Of a stretch of DNA of 64,000 nucleotides, positions 45,078 to 54,150 are shown in pieces (within the stretch, counting starts at the first letter, position 1; each line of letters begins with the position of its first letter). Made by a program: the position numbers and the translations under genes. A model generated the notes under the pieces. The model searched no databases and had not been told where the DNA came from. It worked only from the letters and a program-made list of their open reading frames with translations. The stretch lies in contig CBDCZF010000029.1 of NCBI GenBank assembly GCA_965224225.1, positions 62,001 through 126,000 of the forward strand, written 5' to 3'. The stretch is from CAJQQK01 sp965224225 (GTDB lineage: Bacteria; Pseudomonadota; Alphaproteobacteria; Rhizobiales; Hyphomicrobiaceae).

Positions 45078-46157
45078 ATGATTGATTGGCCGACCTCATC
45101 GATCGTTGCTTTGGCAGGATTTGCCGGCGGTGTCGTGCTTGGCCTCGCGGCACGTCTCGGTCGCTTTTGCACATTGTCCGCGATCGAGGACGCTTTGTAC
45201 GGCGACGATCTGCGCCGCTTGCGGATGTGGGCGCTGGCGCTCGGCGTGGCCATCGCCCTGGTTGCGGTTCTGAAATATGCAGGCGCGGTTGCATTCGACA
45301 CCTCGCTCTATCATCGCCTCGATCCGAACCCGCTCGCCTGGGTCGTCGGCGGCCTGCTGTTCGGGGTCGGGATGGCGTTTTGCGGATCGTGCGGCTATGG
45401 CACGCTCGTACGTGTCGGCGGCGGCGATTTGCGTGCGCTCTTCGGCTTCCTGGTGATCGGCATCGCGGCCTACATGGCAATCGCCGGGCCGACGGCGGAA
45501 TTCCGCCAGGCAGCCATCGCCCCGTTCGCCCTATCGCGGCTGGATCACCCGCCGATGATAACCGACTGGATTGGGCAGAGCGGCTGGGCAGAGATGGCGC
45601 TGTCGGCTGGCGTTGCAAGCCTCATCCTGATCTGGAGCCTTTCCTGCGCAACGTTTCGGCGGTCGCTGCGCCACGTCTTCTGGGGCGTGATGGTCGGCCT
45701 TGCCGTCGTCTCGGGCTGGCTCGCGACCGGCTGGCTCGGCGCTGATCCGTTCGAGCCGCAGCTCGTCATGTCGCACACGTTCTCCGTGCCACTCGGCCGG
45801 ACCCTAATCTATGTCATGACCATGAGCAGTTCGACGCTGACCTTCGGCATCGGTGCGACCTTCGGCGTGATCGCCGGGGCCTTCATCGGCGCCTTGCTCC
45901 GGCGCGAATTTCGCTGGGAGGGCGCCGATGATGCACGCGAAATGCGCCGCCATCTGATCGGTGCATTCCTGATGGGTACCGGTGGCGTATATGCCGGCGG
46001 CTGCACGATCGGACAGGGCCTTTCGGCGGCCTCGCTGCTTGCAGTTTCGGCGCCGGTCGTCATGCTATCGATCTGGTGCGGCGTCTGGCTCGGCCTCAAC
46101 TACCTGATGGAAGGCTCGATCATCGGCGGCCTGCGTCAGTTGTTCAGCCGTTCGTGA
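45078..46157 (+). CDS. YeeE/YedE family membrane transporter of sulfur compounds
   Basis: A 359-residue inner-membrane protein with about nine hydrophobic segments. Conserved cysteine motifs of the family are G-R-F-C-T-L-S-A-I-E-D, M-A-F-C-G-S-C-G-Y-G-T-L and Y-A-G-G-C-T-I-G-Q-G-L-S-A. YeeE of E. coli and relatives take up thiosulfate, and the same family (PmpA/SoxT) is encoded beside BigR or SoxR in Rhizobiales. This makes a sulfur-compound transporter under BigR control likely. The ATG at 45078 removes 43 upstream residues with no membrane character. Confidence 0.88.
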   Translation: MIDWPTSSIVALAGFAGGVVLGLAARLGRFCTLSAIEDALYGDDLRRLRMWALALGVAIALVAVLKYAGAVAFDTSLYHRLDPNPLAWVVGGLLFGVGMAFCGSCGYGTLVRVGGGDLRALFGFLVIGIAAYMAIAGPTAEFRQAAIAPFALSRLDHPPMITDWIGQSGWAEMALSAGVASLILIWSLSCATFRRSLRHVFWGVMVGLAVVSGWLATGWLGADPFEPQLVMSHTFSVPLGRTLIYVMTMSSSTLTFGIGATFGVIAGAFIGALLRREFRWEGADDAREMRRHLIGAFLMGTGGVYAGGCTIGQGLSAASLLAVSAPVVMLSIWCGVWLGLNYLMEGSIIGGLRQLFSRS

Positions 46158-46163
46158 TCGTCC

Positions 46164-46314
46164 CTATAGCGTTTCCGGCCAAGTTGGAAACGCTGAAGGC
46201 CTCAAACGAGGCCCGGCGCTTGGCGCCGCCCCCGCGGAGGCCCGAGCGCAAGCGAGGAATAGCCGTGAGCGAATTTGTAGCGAGATTGATTCCGAGACAA
46301 TCGGAAACGATCTA
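46164..46314. repeat. compound hairpin element with CTATAGCGTTTCC / GGAAACGATCTAG ends
   Basis: Ends are imperfect inverted repeats (CTATAGCGTTTCC and GGAAACGATCTAG). Inside are the hairpins AGCGTTTCC...GGAAACGCT (46169-46195), GGCCTC-AAAC-GAGGCC, and TTCCGA-GACAA-TCGGAA. The first hairpin, just after the YeeE stop codon, may act as a terminator. The right end shares CTAG with the next palindrome. Confidence 0.65.
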
Positions 46315-46474
46315 GTGCTCTGTATCACCTTAAATGACGCCTAGGATCACGCGTCTTGGCTCGTGAGTTCGTCAGCCCCGCTCGACGATGCACCGCATCG
46401 CCTTCGCAAGCCTTCCTGCTCACGAGCCAAGACGCGTGATCCTAGGCGTCATTTAAGGTGATACAGAGCACTAG
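46312..46474. repeat. giant palindrome with perfect 56-bp arms
   Basis: Left arm 46312-46367 and right arm 46419-46474 are exact reverse complements over 56 bases, each ending in CTAG at the outer edge. The 51-base spacer contains CGATGCACCGCATCGC (46386-46401), also found inside the 36.1-kb element. There is no ORF. It lies between the convergent YeeE and trpE genes. Confidence 0.92.
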
Positions 46475-46485
46475 CGGCCGATGCC

Positions 46486-48054
46486 TCAGGCGAACGCACC
46501 GCGGTTGCTGCCCGGTTCGACAACGCGGCCGCCTGCAAAACGCACGGCTTCCTCGGCTGCGCGGACCAGTGCCTTGGCCTTGTTGATGCACTCCTGCTGC
46601 TCGTTTTCCGGGATTGAGTCGTAGACGATGCCGGCGCCGGCCTGGATGTGCATGACGTTGTCTTTGACGAGGGCGGTGCGCAGTACGATGCAGGTGTCCA
46701 TATGCCCGCAGGCCGAAAAGTAGCCGACGCAGCCGGCGTAGGGCCCGCGTTTGTCGACCTCGAGTTCGTCGATGATCTCCATCGCTCTGACCTTGGGCGC
46801 ACCTGAGACGGTACCGGCCGGGAAGCCTGCCATCAGTGCATCGATCGCGTCATGACTCGCATCGAGCCGGCCGATGACATTCGAAACGATGTGCATCACA
46901 TGGCTGTAGCGCTCGATGATGAACTGTTCGGTCACCTCGACCGAGCCGATCTCAGCAACGCGCCCGACGTCGTTGCGCCCGAGATCGAGCAGCATGAGGT
47001 GTTCGGCGCGCTCCTTAGGGTCGGAGAGCATGGCTTCGCCCAGATGCTCGTCTTCCTGGCGCGTCGCACCGCGCCTGGCGGTGCCGGCGATCGGCCGGAT
47101 GGTCACCTCGCCGTCGCGCACGCGCACCAAAATCTCCGGGCTCGATCCGACTAGCGCGAAATCGTTGAACTCGAGATAGAACAGGAACGGTGACGGATTG
47201 GTGCGCCTGAGCGCCCGGTAAAGTGCAAACGGCGGCAATTCGAACGGTGTCGAAAAGCGCTGCGAGAGCACGATCTGGAAGGCGTCGCCGGCAACGATGT
47301 AGTCCTTGGCGCGTTGCACCATGGCCATGTAGTCGGCCGCAGAAGTATTGGAGACCGGCTCTTCGGCTGCAAGACCGTCCGGCGGCAGTACCGGTGCCAG
47401 CCCAATCGGCTCATCGAGCGCGGCCACAGCCGCCGCCAGCCGGCGCTCGGCCCCACCGAATGCAGCTTCGGCCGATACTGCGGGATCGGGCCGGACGGGC
47501 GACACGAGGGTCAACTCATCCTTGACGGTATCGAAGATAACGATGAGCTTGGGGCGCATCATCAAGGCGTCCGGCACATCGATCGCCTTATCGCGATCAT
47601 CGGGCAGGTGCTCGACCAGGCGCACCGTTTCATAACCCATATAGCCGAACACGCCGGCAGCCATCGGCGGCAGTGCTTCCGGCAGATCAATTGCCGATTC
47701 CGCCAGCAGCGCTCTGAGTGCCGATAGCGTATCGCCGGGCATGGCCTCGAATCGGGTGACATCATCGAGAGCGTGGCGGTTGATCCACGAGCGGTTGCCC
47801 TCGGCCCGCCACAGGACATCCGGGTCGAGACCGATAATCGAATAGCGCCCGCGGGTCTCCCCGCCCTCGATCGACTCGAGCAGGAAGCTCGGCCGGCGAT
47901 CGCGCACCAGCTTGAGATAGGCCGACACGGGCGTTTCGAGGTCGGCAACCAGCGTCGTCCAGACCACCTGCGGGCGTCCGGCATCGTAGGCGCGCTCGAA
48001 GGTGTCATAGGCCGGCATCAGGTCGATGGCGGCCGCTGTTGTCTCGGACGGCAC
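46486..48054 (-). CDS. trpE: anthranilate synthase component I
   Basis: Makes anthranilate from chorismate with the TrpG glutaminase; first step of tryptophan synthesis. It is 522 residues. The tryptophan feedback site L-L-E-S is near the N terminus. The catalytic chorismate-binding core has Q-I-V-L-S-Q-R-F, P-E-I-L-V-R-V-R, R-P-I-A-G-T-A-R-R-G, E-H-L-M-L-L-D-L-G-R-N-D-V-G-R-V, F-P-A-G-T-V-S-G-A-P-K-V-R-A and Y-A-G-C-V-G-Y-F. trpG is not in the window, and no TrpG domain is fused. The ppiD-like gene lies just upstream on the same strand. Confidence 0.95.
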   Translation of the reverse strand: MPSETTAAAIDLMPAYDTFERAYDAGRPQVVWTTLVADLETPVSAYLKLVRDRRPSFLLESIEGGETRGRYSIIGLDPDVLWRAEGNRSWINRHALDDVTRFEAMPGDTLSALRALLAESAIDLPEALPPMAAGVFGYMGYETVRLVEHLPDDRDKAIDVPDALMMRPKLIVIFDTVKDELTLVSPVRPDPAVSAEAAFGGAERRLAAAVAALDEPIGLAPVLPPDGLAAEEPVSNTSAADYMAMVQRAKDYIVAGDAFQIVLSQRFSTPFELPPFALYRALRRTNPSPFLFYLEFNDFALVGSSPEILVRVRDGEVTIRPIAGTARRGATRQEDEHLGEAMLSDPKERAEHLMLLDLGRNDVGRVAEIGSVEVTEQFIIERYSHVMHIVSNVIGRLDASHDAIDALMAGFPAGTVSGAPKVRAMEIIDELEVDKRGPYAGCVGYFSACGHMDTCIVLRTALVKDNVMHIQAGAGIVYDSIPENEQQECINKAKALVRAAEEAVRFAGGRVVEPGSNRGAFA

Positions 48055-48107
48055 GGGTGTACGGGCTCCTGTTTGAGGACGATCAGCGCTTGAGGCCTGC
48101 TCTTAGG

Positions 48108-50023
48108 CTAGTTGAGTGTCGCGTTGAACCCGGTGGTCTGGTCGACAAGCGTCGTGTTGATCGCAACGCCCATGCGCTTCTTCAGTTCGACCACGTACTG
48201 CGCAATAACGTCAGTGCGCAACTGTCTTTCGAGTTCTTCGCGCTGGGCTGTAGCGGCGGATTCGGCCGGTTTCTCCGGCGCTGAAATCTTGGTGACCTTG
48301 AGAATGACACGCGACTCATCGCCCGAACCTGCAACATCTGCTGCCGAGCCGGCCTTGAGTGAAAAGGCGCGCGCCACGCCGGCCCGCGAGATGTCCGGCA
48401 GGCTGTCACCGCGTTTGAAGGCACGGGGGGCGGCGTGGTTTTCACTTCCGTCTTGTATTCCTTGGCGATCTCGGCGAGCGCCGTGCCCTCGTTCGCCCGT
48501 TTGGCAAGCTTTACAGTCACCTCACCGAGCTGCTTCTTTGTCTCGTCTTCCTGCCAGACCTTCTTGACCTCCTCGCCGACGTCCTTGAACGGGCGTTGCT
48601 TTTCGGGCATCACCGCGATCAGGTTGAGCCAGGCATAGCCACCGTCGGACAACTCGATGACCTCGTTTTCAACGCCGACCTCGGCGCGGAAAGCGGTGGC
48701 AATCAGGGTTGCGGCATCTGGTGTATCAAGTGCCGGCTTGCCATCGGCCTTTTTGCCCTCGCTATCGGCACCCGCGACGTCGAGGAACGGCAGTTTGAGA
48801 ATCTCGCCGATTTCCTTCAGCGATTTGCCGGCCAACCGGTTGTCATCGATATTGTTCTGGATCTCCAATATGCGGTCGCCGACACGCTCGCTGGCGATGG
48901 CATCGCGGATTTCATCGCGCACTTCTTCGAACGGGCGCTGGCGGCCCGCCTTGATCTCGGTGACGCGCACCAAGACGGTCGAGAAGCGGCCCTTGACGAC
49001 GTCGGAAACCTTGTCCTTGTCGAGCTTGAAGGCGGCTTCGGCAATCGCCGGATCGATCATCTTGTCCCTGGTCAGCAGACCGAGCTCGATATCCGTCTCC
49101 TTGGCGCCGTTGGCCTTGGCAACCTCGACGAAGTCCTTGCCGGCCACGATTTCGGCGCGCGCTGCCTGCGCCGCTGCCTCGTCCTTGAACGGGATCTGCT
49201 GGATGCGACGTTCTTCGGGGGATCGCATAGATCGTCTTGTCGGCCTCGTAGATCGTCTTGAGTTCAGCCTCACCGATCTCGAGCTTCTTCTTGGCGGCAT
49301 CACTGGACAGCAAGAGCACCTGGAAGTTTCGGTATTCCGGCACGACGAAGCGGCGCTTGTTGGCCTCGTAGGTCTTCTTGAGGTCGGCCTCGATCGGCGT
49401 TGGAAGCTTGACGGCAGTAGCCGGCTTGATGACGACGTATTCGGCGATGCGCGTTTCATCCTGGAATGTGTGCAGCATGTCTGTCAGCACCTTGGGCGGG
49501 GGTGACGCCTGCCAGCATGCTCTCGGTCAGCTGTCCGCGCACCACGTCACGCCGCCGCGACTCGAAGAAACCCTGCTCCGTCAGGCCTGATTGGCGCAGC
49601 ACGTTTTCCAGGCGGATACGGTCGAACGTGCCATCGGAGCCTTGAAAGATCGGATCCTCGAAGACCGACTTTTCGATCGCACTGTCCGATATGGCGAGAT
49701 TGAGTTCGTCCGTGTGGTTGTCGACGGCGGCCCGCACTCGTCAATTGTTCGAGAACCTGGCGTTCGACACCGAAGGCCTTCGCCTGCCTGCTGCGGGTGT
49801 CAGCCGCTGGCGAAAGCGGCGCGACAAATTGTCGAGCTGGAGTTGGTAGGCCTGACGGAACTCGCTGGTCGAGATGTTGGTCGAGCCGACGCTCGCGATC
49901 ACGTCCCGTCCGATCCCGCGCACCATGTCGCCGATGCCCCAAACAGCGAAGCTCAGCACCAAAATCCCGATCAGGATTTTGGCGAGGATGCCGGGACGTG
50001 CTCTTGCGTAAGGCTTCTAACAT
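48108..50023 (-). CDS. ppiD: PpiD/SurA-like periplasmic peptidyl-prolyl isomerase, about six frameshifts
   Basis: A membrane-anchored chaperone of about 630 residues when repaired. From ATG 50023 (GGAAG before it) it reads M-L-E-A-L-R-K. Removing one base near 49990-49994 then gives an anchor I-L-A-K-I-L-I-G-I-L-V-L-S-F-A-V-W-G, typical of PpiD. The SurA-like N domain (E-F-R-Q-A-Y-Q-L-Q-L-D-N-L) and the later parvulin-type domains follow in shifting frames. Breaks are near 49785-49797, 49731-49735, 49498-49502, 49217-49221 and 48425-48430, and most are in G/C runs. The last piece ends F-N-A-T-L-N. Such a density of indels in runs is most easily read as sequence error. The gene is followed by trpE. 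Confidence 0.82.
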
Positions 50024-50215
50024 TACTGCTTCCGTTTTATCCCGATTGTGCCAGAGAGGCTCGTATTTGGGAGACAGATCGAGGATTTGGGCCGCGAAAT
50101 CAAGCCCAGGACCGAAATTGACAGGCTTGGTCACATGCCTCAACCGGATCGGGGATGAAATCACCGGGCAGTGGCGATATGGTCGGAGACGGAACAACAA
50201 GCGTGAGGGATGAGA

Positions 50216-50966
50216 ATGAGCACCATCAGGCCGCTGGTCGCCGGCAACTGGAAAAATGAACGGTTTTGCGATCCGCCCTGGCCGAGGCCGAAGCGGTCGC
50301 TGCCGGCACGACTGAGAAGGCACCGCATGCCGACGTCATGATCTGCCCGCCGGCGACGTTGATCAGTGCCCTGGCAGCAGCCGCCGACGGCAAGATCCAG
50401 GTCGGCGCCCAGGACTGCCACGTGGCCGAAGGCGGCGCCCATACCGGCGACATCTCGGCAGAAATGCTGCGTGATGCCGGCGCGACGGCGGTTATCGTCG
50501 GCCATTCCGAGCGCCGTGCCGACCACCATGAACTGAGCGCGGATGTCGCCCGCAAGGCGGCGGCAGCCCACCGTGCAGGCCTGACGGCCATCATCTGCAT
50601 TGGTGAGACGGCCGGCGAACGCGCCGCTGATCTGACCCTCAAGGTCGTCGAGCGCCAGCTTGCCGGCTCGGTGCCAGAAGGCAGCACGGCCGCGAACACA
50701 GTGATCGCCTACGAGCCGGTCTGGGCAATCGGTACCGGCCTGACACCAACGGCGGGCGATGTCGAAACCGTGCACGCTGCGATCCGCCGGCAGCTCGCCA
50801 GCCGCCGTTGCCGGCGGGGATGTGATGCGCATTCTCTACGGCGGCTCGGTGAAGCCGTCGAATGCGGCCGAACTGATGGGCGTTGCCAATGTCAACGGCG
50901 CGCTGGTCGGGCGGCGCCAGCCTTAAAGCCGGCGATTTTCTGGGTATCATCGACGTCTACACCTGA
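50216..50966 (+). CDS. tpiA: triosephosphate isomerase, four frameshifts
   Basis: Interconverts dihydroxyacetone phosphate and glyceraldehyde 3-phosphate. ATG 50216 follows GAGGGA. It opens P-L-V-A-G-N-W-K and breaks at the five-A run 50252-50256. Removing one A there and one T at 50264-50267 gives M-N-G-L-R-S-A-L-A-E-A-E-A-V. The middle is intact, with catalytic His in V-I-G-H-S-E-R-R and catalytic Glu in A-Y-E-P-V-W-A-I-G-T-G. A further extra base near 50805-50820 precedes M-R-I-L-Y-G-G-S-V-K-P-S-N. Another near 50908-50913 restores V-G-G-A-S-L-K-A-G-D-F and the natural end I-I-D-V-Y-T. The repaired length of about 249 residues is normal. Confidence 0.9.
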
Positions 50967-51010
50967 ACTTTGGTGCATGGGGCGGGACCAATTGGGACCA
51001 AGGGGCGCCA

Positions 51011-51539
51011 ATGCGACAACTAGCTATTATTCTCGTCACGGCGAGCACAGTGCTGCTCGCGCCAACCGGTGAGCGGGCCGAGGCACTCGGTCCCGGATCT
51101 CGCTACCTGTGCCAGGCAGGCCACCGAGCGCGGCCAGCTGCTCGAGGGCAACATCGACACCTTGCTGGCGATGAGGCCCGAGGACGTCAGGCTGCAGTTC
51201 GGCCAGAAGGGGCTCGACCGCGTGCAGCGTTATATTGCCCTGAGCGAGTCTGTGCTGTTCGAGTGTCCGGCAAATGTCCTGAACGCCACTGCCCGGTCAA
51301 TCTCGACTGCGAATGACCAACCACCACCGCTGCCGGCCCGGGGACCGAGGCGGGCCGATGCACCGCGCATCAGGCCCCGGACGGGCATCCCGCTACCAGC
51401 TCGCCGCCCCGCCGGTCGTGCCGTTACCGACGATCAGGGGGATAGGCGCTCGTTGACACCCGATACAAAAGAGCAATTCTGCAGCCCCTTTGCCCCTCGC
51501 CCTAACCCTCTCCCCGTGAAGTGCGGGGGAGAGGGTTAG
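51011..51539 (+). CDS. small exported protein, frameshifted, function unknown
   Basis: An exported protein of uncertain length. The signal peptide is L-A-I-I-L-V-T-A-S-T-V-L-L-A-P. Removing one G near 51093-51095 links A-L-G-P to D-L-A-T-C-A-R-Q-A-T-E-R-G-Q-L. The conserved-looking stretch L-A-M-R-P-E-D-V-R-L-Q-F-G-Q-K-G-L-D-R-V follows, with a second Cys in F-E-C-P. The C-terminal part is Pro/Arg-rich and runs into a palindromic repeat, so the true end is probably earlier. I recognise no function; its position between tpiA and secG is common for a short hypothetical gene in Hyphomicrobiales. Confidence 0.6.
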
Positions 51540-51556
51540 GGGTGAGGGGCCTGCAG
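51479..51556. repeat. palindromic repeat, third copy of the CCCTAACCCTCTCCCC family
   Basis: Arms CTGCAGCCCC...CCCTAACCCTCTCCCC and GGGGAGAGGGTTAGGGGTGA...CTGCAG pair across a short loop (GTGAAGTGC). It lies between the small exported protein and secG and overlaps the uncertain end of that protein's frame. Confidence 0.8.
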
Positions 51557-51718
51557 CGGTGCAATTCCGGTTTCTGAGCAAGCAAATGCCTTCAGGCCCT
51601 GGAGCGCCAGGCGAGACGCGCGCGCTTTGCAGCTCACTTGCAGGGCTGGCCAGCGACACCCAAGTGGTGTAGAAGCCCGCCCAATCATCACTATTGCCCG
51701 GCTACGGAGGATACCTTG

Positions 51719-52118
51719 ATGATCAAGGTCGTGCTCGTCATCCATCTGATCATTGCCGCCGCGATGATCGCGATCGTTCTCTTGCAGAAATCCGAGGGCG
51801 GCGCACTCGGCATCGGCGGCGGCGGTGGTGCCGGTGGCTTCCTGACGGGGCGCGGCACGGCGAACCTGCTGACCCCGCGTCACCGCCGGCCTTGCGCTCG
51901 GCTTCTTCGTCACCAGCCTTACTCTGACGATCCTGGCCGGCGGCACCAACCGCGGTGCAAGCCGGTTCGACAACGCACCGCCGGCATCGTCAAGCGAACA
52001 GCCGTCAGCACCGGCCACCGGAGATGCCGGCGACGCGCCGAAAGCCGGCGGCCTGCTCGACCGACTCAAGAAGGGCGAGGGGCTGCAGCGGGTCCCGACG
52101 GTACCGCAGAACCAGTAA
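51719..52118 (+). CDS. secG: preprotein translocase subunit SecG, one frameshift
   Basis: A small subunit of the SecYEG channel. GGAGG lies eight bases before ATG 51719. Segment 1 (V-V-L-V-I-H-L-I-I-A-A-A-M-I-A-I-V-L-L-Q) and the Gly-rich loop with F-L-T-G-R-G-T-A-N-L-L-T are the SecG signature. An extra C in the run near 51881-51884 breaks the frame. Removing it gives R-V-T-A-G-L-A-L-G-F-F-V-T-S-L-T-L, the second membrane segment, and then a Pro/Ala-rich cytosolic tail ending V-P-Q-N-Q at 52118. The repaired protein is 132 residues, normal for Hyphomicrobiales. Confidence 0.9.
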
Positions 52119-52240
52119 ACCGATCGTTCAGCGGGCAAGGTTCTCAACCATTGCCGCGATTGGCAAAGATGCACCACAATGGGGGATGGTGCGCATTTGC
52201 CGCTTCGAATCGTTTGTGTTTGCTGTATTCATCAACGCCC

Positions 52241-53876
52241 ATGCAGCGGTACATCTTCATTACCGGGGGCGTGGTCTCCTCGCTTGGAAAAAGGTCTGAC
52301 GTCGGCGGCACTTGGCGCGCTGCTACAGGCACGCGGCTATTCCGTACGCCTGCGCAAGCTCGACCCGTATCTCAACGTCGATCCAAGGCACCATGAGCCC
52401 CTACCAGCACGGCGAGGTGTTCGTCACCGATGACGGGGCCGAGACCGACCTCGATCTCGGCCACTACGAGCGCTTTACCGGCGTACCCGCACGCAAATCG
52501 GACAACGTCACGACCGGCCGGATTTACCAGGACATCATCGCCAAGGAACGCCGCGGGCATTATCTTGGCGGCACAGTCCAGGTCATCCCGCACGTCACCG
52601 ACGCGATCAAGGAATTCATCCTTGATGGCAACGAAGGCGTCGACTTCGTACTGGTCGAGATCGGCGGTACCGTCGGTGATATCGAGGCCCTGCCCTTCTT
52701 CGAGGCGATCCGCCAGCTCAACAACGAACTGCCACGCCAATCATCGATCTTCGTGCATCTGACGCTCATCCCCTACATTCCGTCTGCCGGCGAACTCAAG
52801 ACCAAGCCGACCCAGCACTCGGTCAAGGAGCTGCGCTCGATCGGCATCCAGCCTGATATCCTGATGTGCCGTTGCGACCGCGAGGTTCCCGTCTCGGAAC
52901 GGCGCAAGATTGCGCTCTTTTGCAACGTGCGCGAAGAGGCCGTGATCCAGGCCCTCGACGTCGCCTCGATCTACGAGGTACCGCTCGCCTACCACGAGCA
53001 GGGTCTCGACCGCGAAGTGCTTGCCGCCTTCGGCCTGACCGAGGCACCACCGCCCGACCTGGAGCGCTGGCAACGTATCGCCCACGCCATTGCCAATCCC
53101 GAAGGCGAGGTGACGATCGCGATCGTCGGCAAGTACACCGGCCTCAAGGACGCCTACAAATCCTTGAACGAAGCCTTGATGCACGGCGGCATCGCCAACA
53201 GCGTCCGGGTCAATCTCGACTGGATCGAGTCGGAGGTTTTCGAAAGTCCGAAGATCCCGCCCTCACCTCGAACATGTCGACGGCATCCTGGTGCCCGGCG
53301 GCTTCGGGGAGCGCGGTTCTGAGGGCAAGATCCTGGCCGCCAAATTCGCCCGCGAGCGCCGCGTGCCCTATTTCGGCATCTGTTTCGGCATGCAGATGGC
53401 GTGCATCGAGGCAGCCCGCAATCTCGCCGGCATCGATCGTGCCGGCTCGACCGAATTCGGCCCGACAGATGAGCCGGTCGTCGGCCTCCTGACCGAATGG
53501 ATGCGCGGCAACCAGGTTGAGCAACGCCGAGGCGGCGGCGACCTCGGCGGCACCATGCGCCTTGGTGCCTACGATGCCATCCTCGCATCAGGCAGCCGCA
53601 TTGCCGGGATCTACGGCACCACCGAAATCGCCGACCGCCACCGCCACCGCTACGAGGTTCAATTACCGACTATCGTGAGCGCTTGGAAGCCGCAGGCCTC
53701 AGGTTCGCCGGCATGTCACCGGGACGGCCTATTGCCGGAGACGGTGGAGTACCCGGACCACCCCTGGTTCATCGGCGTCCAGTATCACCCGGAACTCAAG
53801 AGCCGGCCGTTCGATCCGCATCCGCTGTTCAAGAGTTTTATCGCGGGCGGCTGTCGAGCAGAGCCGGCTGGTTTGA
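52241..53876 (+). CDS. pyrG: CTP synthase, about seven net extra bases
   Basis: Makes CTP from UTP and glutamine. From ATG 52241 it reads M-Q-R-Y-I-F-I-T-G-G-V-V-S-S-L-G-K. Removing one A from the run near 52289-52293 gives G-L-T-S-A-A-L-G-A-L-L-Q, and another near 52384 gives D-P-G-T-M-S-P-Y-Q-H-G-E-V-F-V-T. The synthetase domain is then open to about 53250. Further breaks are near 53250-53270, 53652-53658, 53720 and 53848. The glutaminase domain carries the catalytic Cys in F-G-I-C-F-G-M-Q and His in Q-Y-H-P-E. Repaired length of about 542 residues matches the family, and the natural end is Q-S-R-L-V. Confidence 0.92.
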
Positions 53877-53895
53877 TATTTGCAGCGCCGGGAGA

Positions 53896-54150
53896 CTACT
53901 CGCGATCGAGGGGCATGCTTGTCGATGCCGTGTCATCCGGCGCAATCAGCACGTCGCGCGTGACCTGCTCGCCCGGCCGATGAAACCAGATCACGGCCAG
54001 GACCGCCACTGCCGTTCCGATCAGCATCGCAACGATGAAGACGTTGAACTCGATGACGTGCAGTCGCCGGCTGCCGCAGAACCACAACAGACCGGCAGCG
54101 ACAGCGATCAGCAGCCAATGCCAGGCCTTGCCGAGAAAGATCTGTCCCAT
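53896..54150 (-). CDS. 84-residue membrane protein coupled to the TRAP transporter
   Basis: A small protein with two hydrophobic segments (W-L-L-I-A-V-A-A-G-L-L-W-F and F-N-V-F-I-V-A-M-L-I-G-T-A-V-A-V-L-A-V). A positively charged loop (G-S-R-R-L-H) joins them, and the C-terminal tail is acidic. Its ATG overlaps the TRAP permease stop codon as TAATG, so translation is coupled. I do not know a function; an accessory subunit of the transporter is a reasonable guess. It converges on pyrG, leaving about 20 bases between stops. Confidence 0.72.
   Translation of the reverse strand: MGQIFLGKAWHWLLIAVAAGLLWFCGSRRLHVIEFNVFIVAMLIGTAVAVLAVIWFHRPGEQVTRDVLIAPDDTASTSMPLDRE

Noticed and set aside
46312..46474. 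Ordinary intrinsic terminator between YeeE and trpE
   Set aside because: The arms are 56 bases and perfect, far beyond a terminator stem, and no T run follows either side.
48108..53876. True pseudogene cluster (ppiD, tpiA, secG, pyrG)
   Set aside because: Repaired frames are full length with all catalytic residues, the changes are single-base and mostly in runs, and several genes are essential. Sequence error is the better reading.
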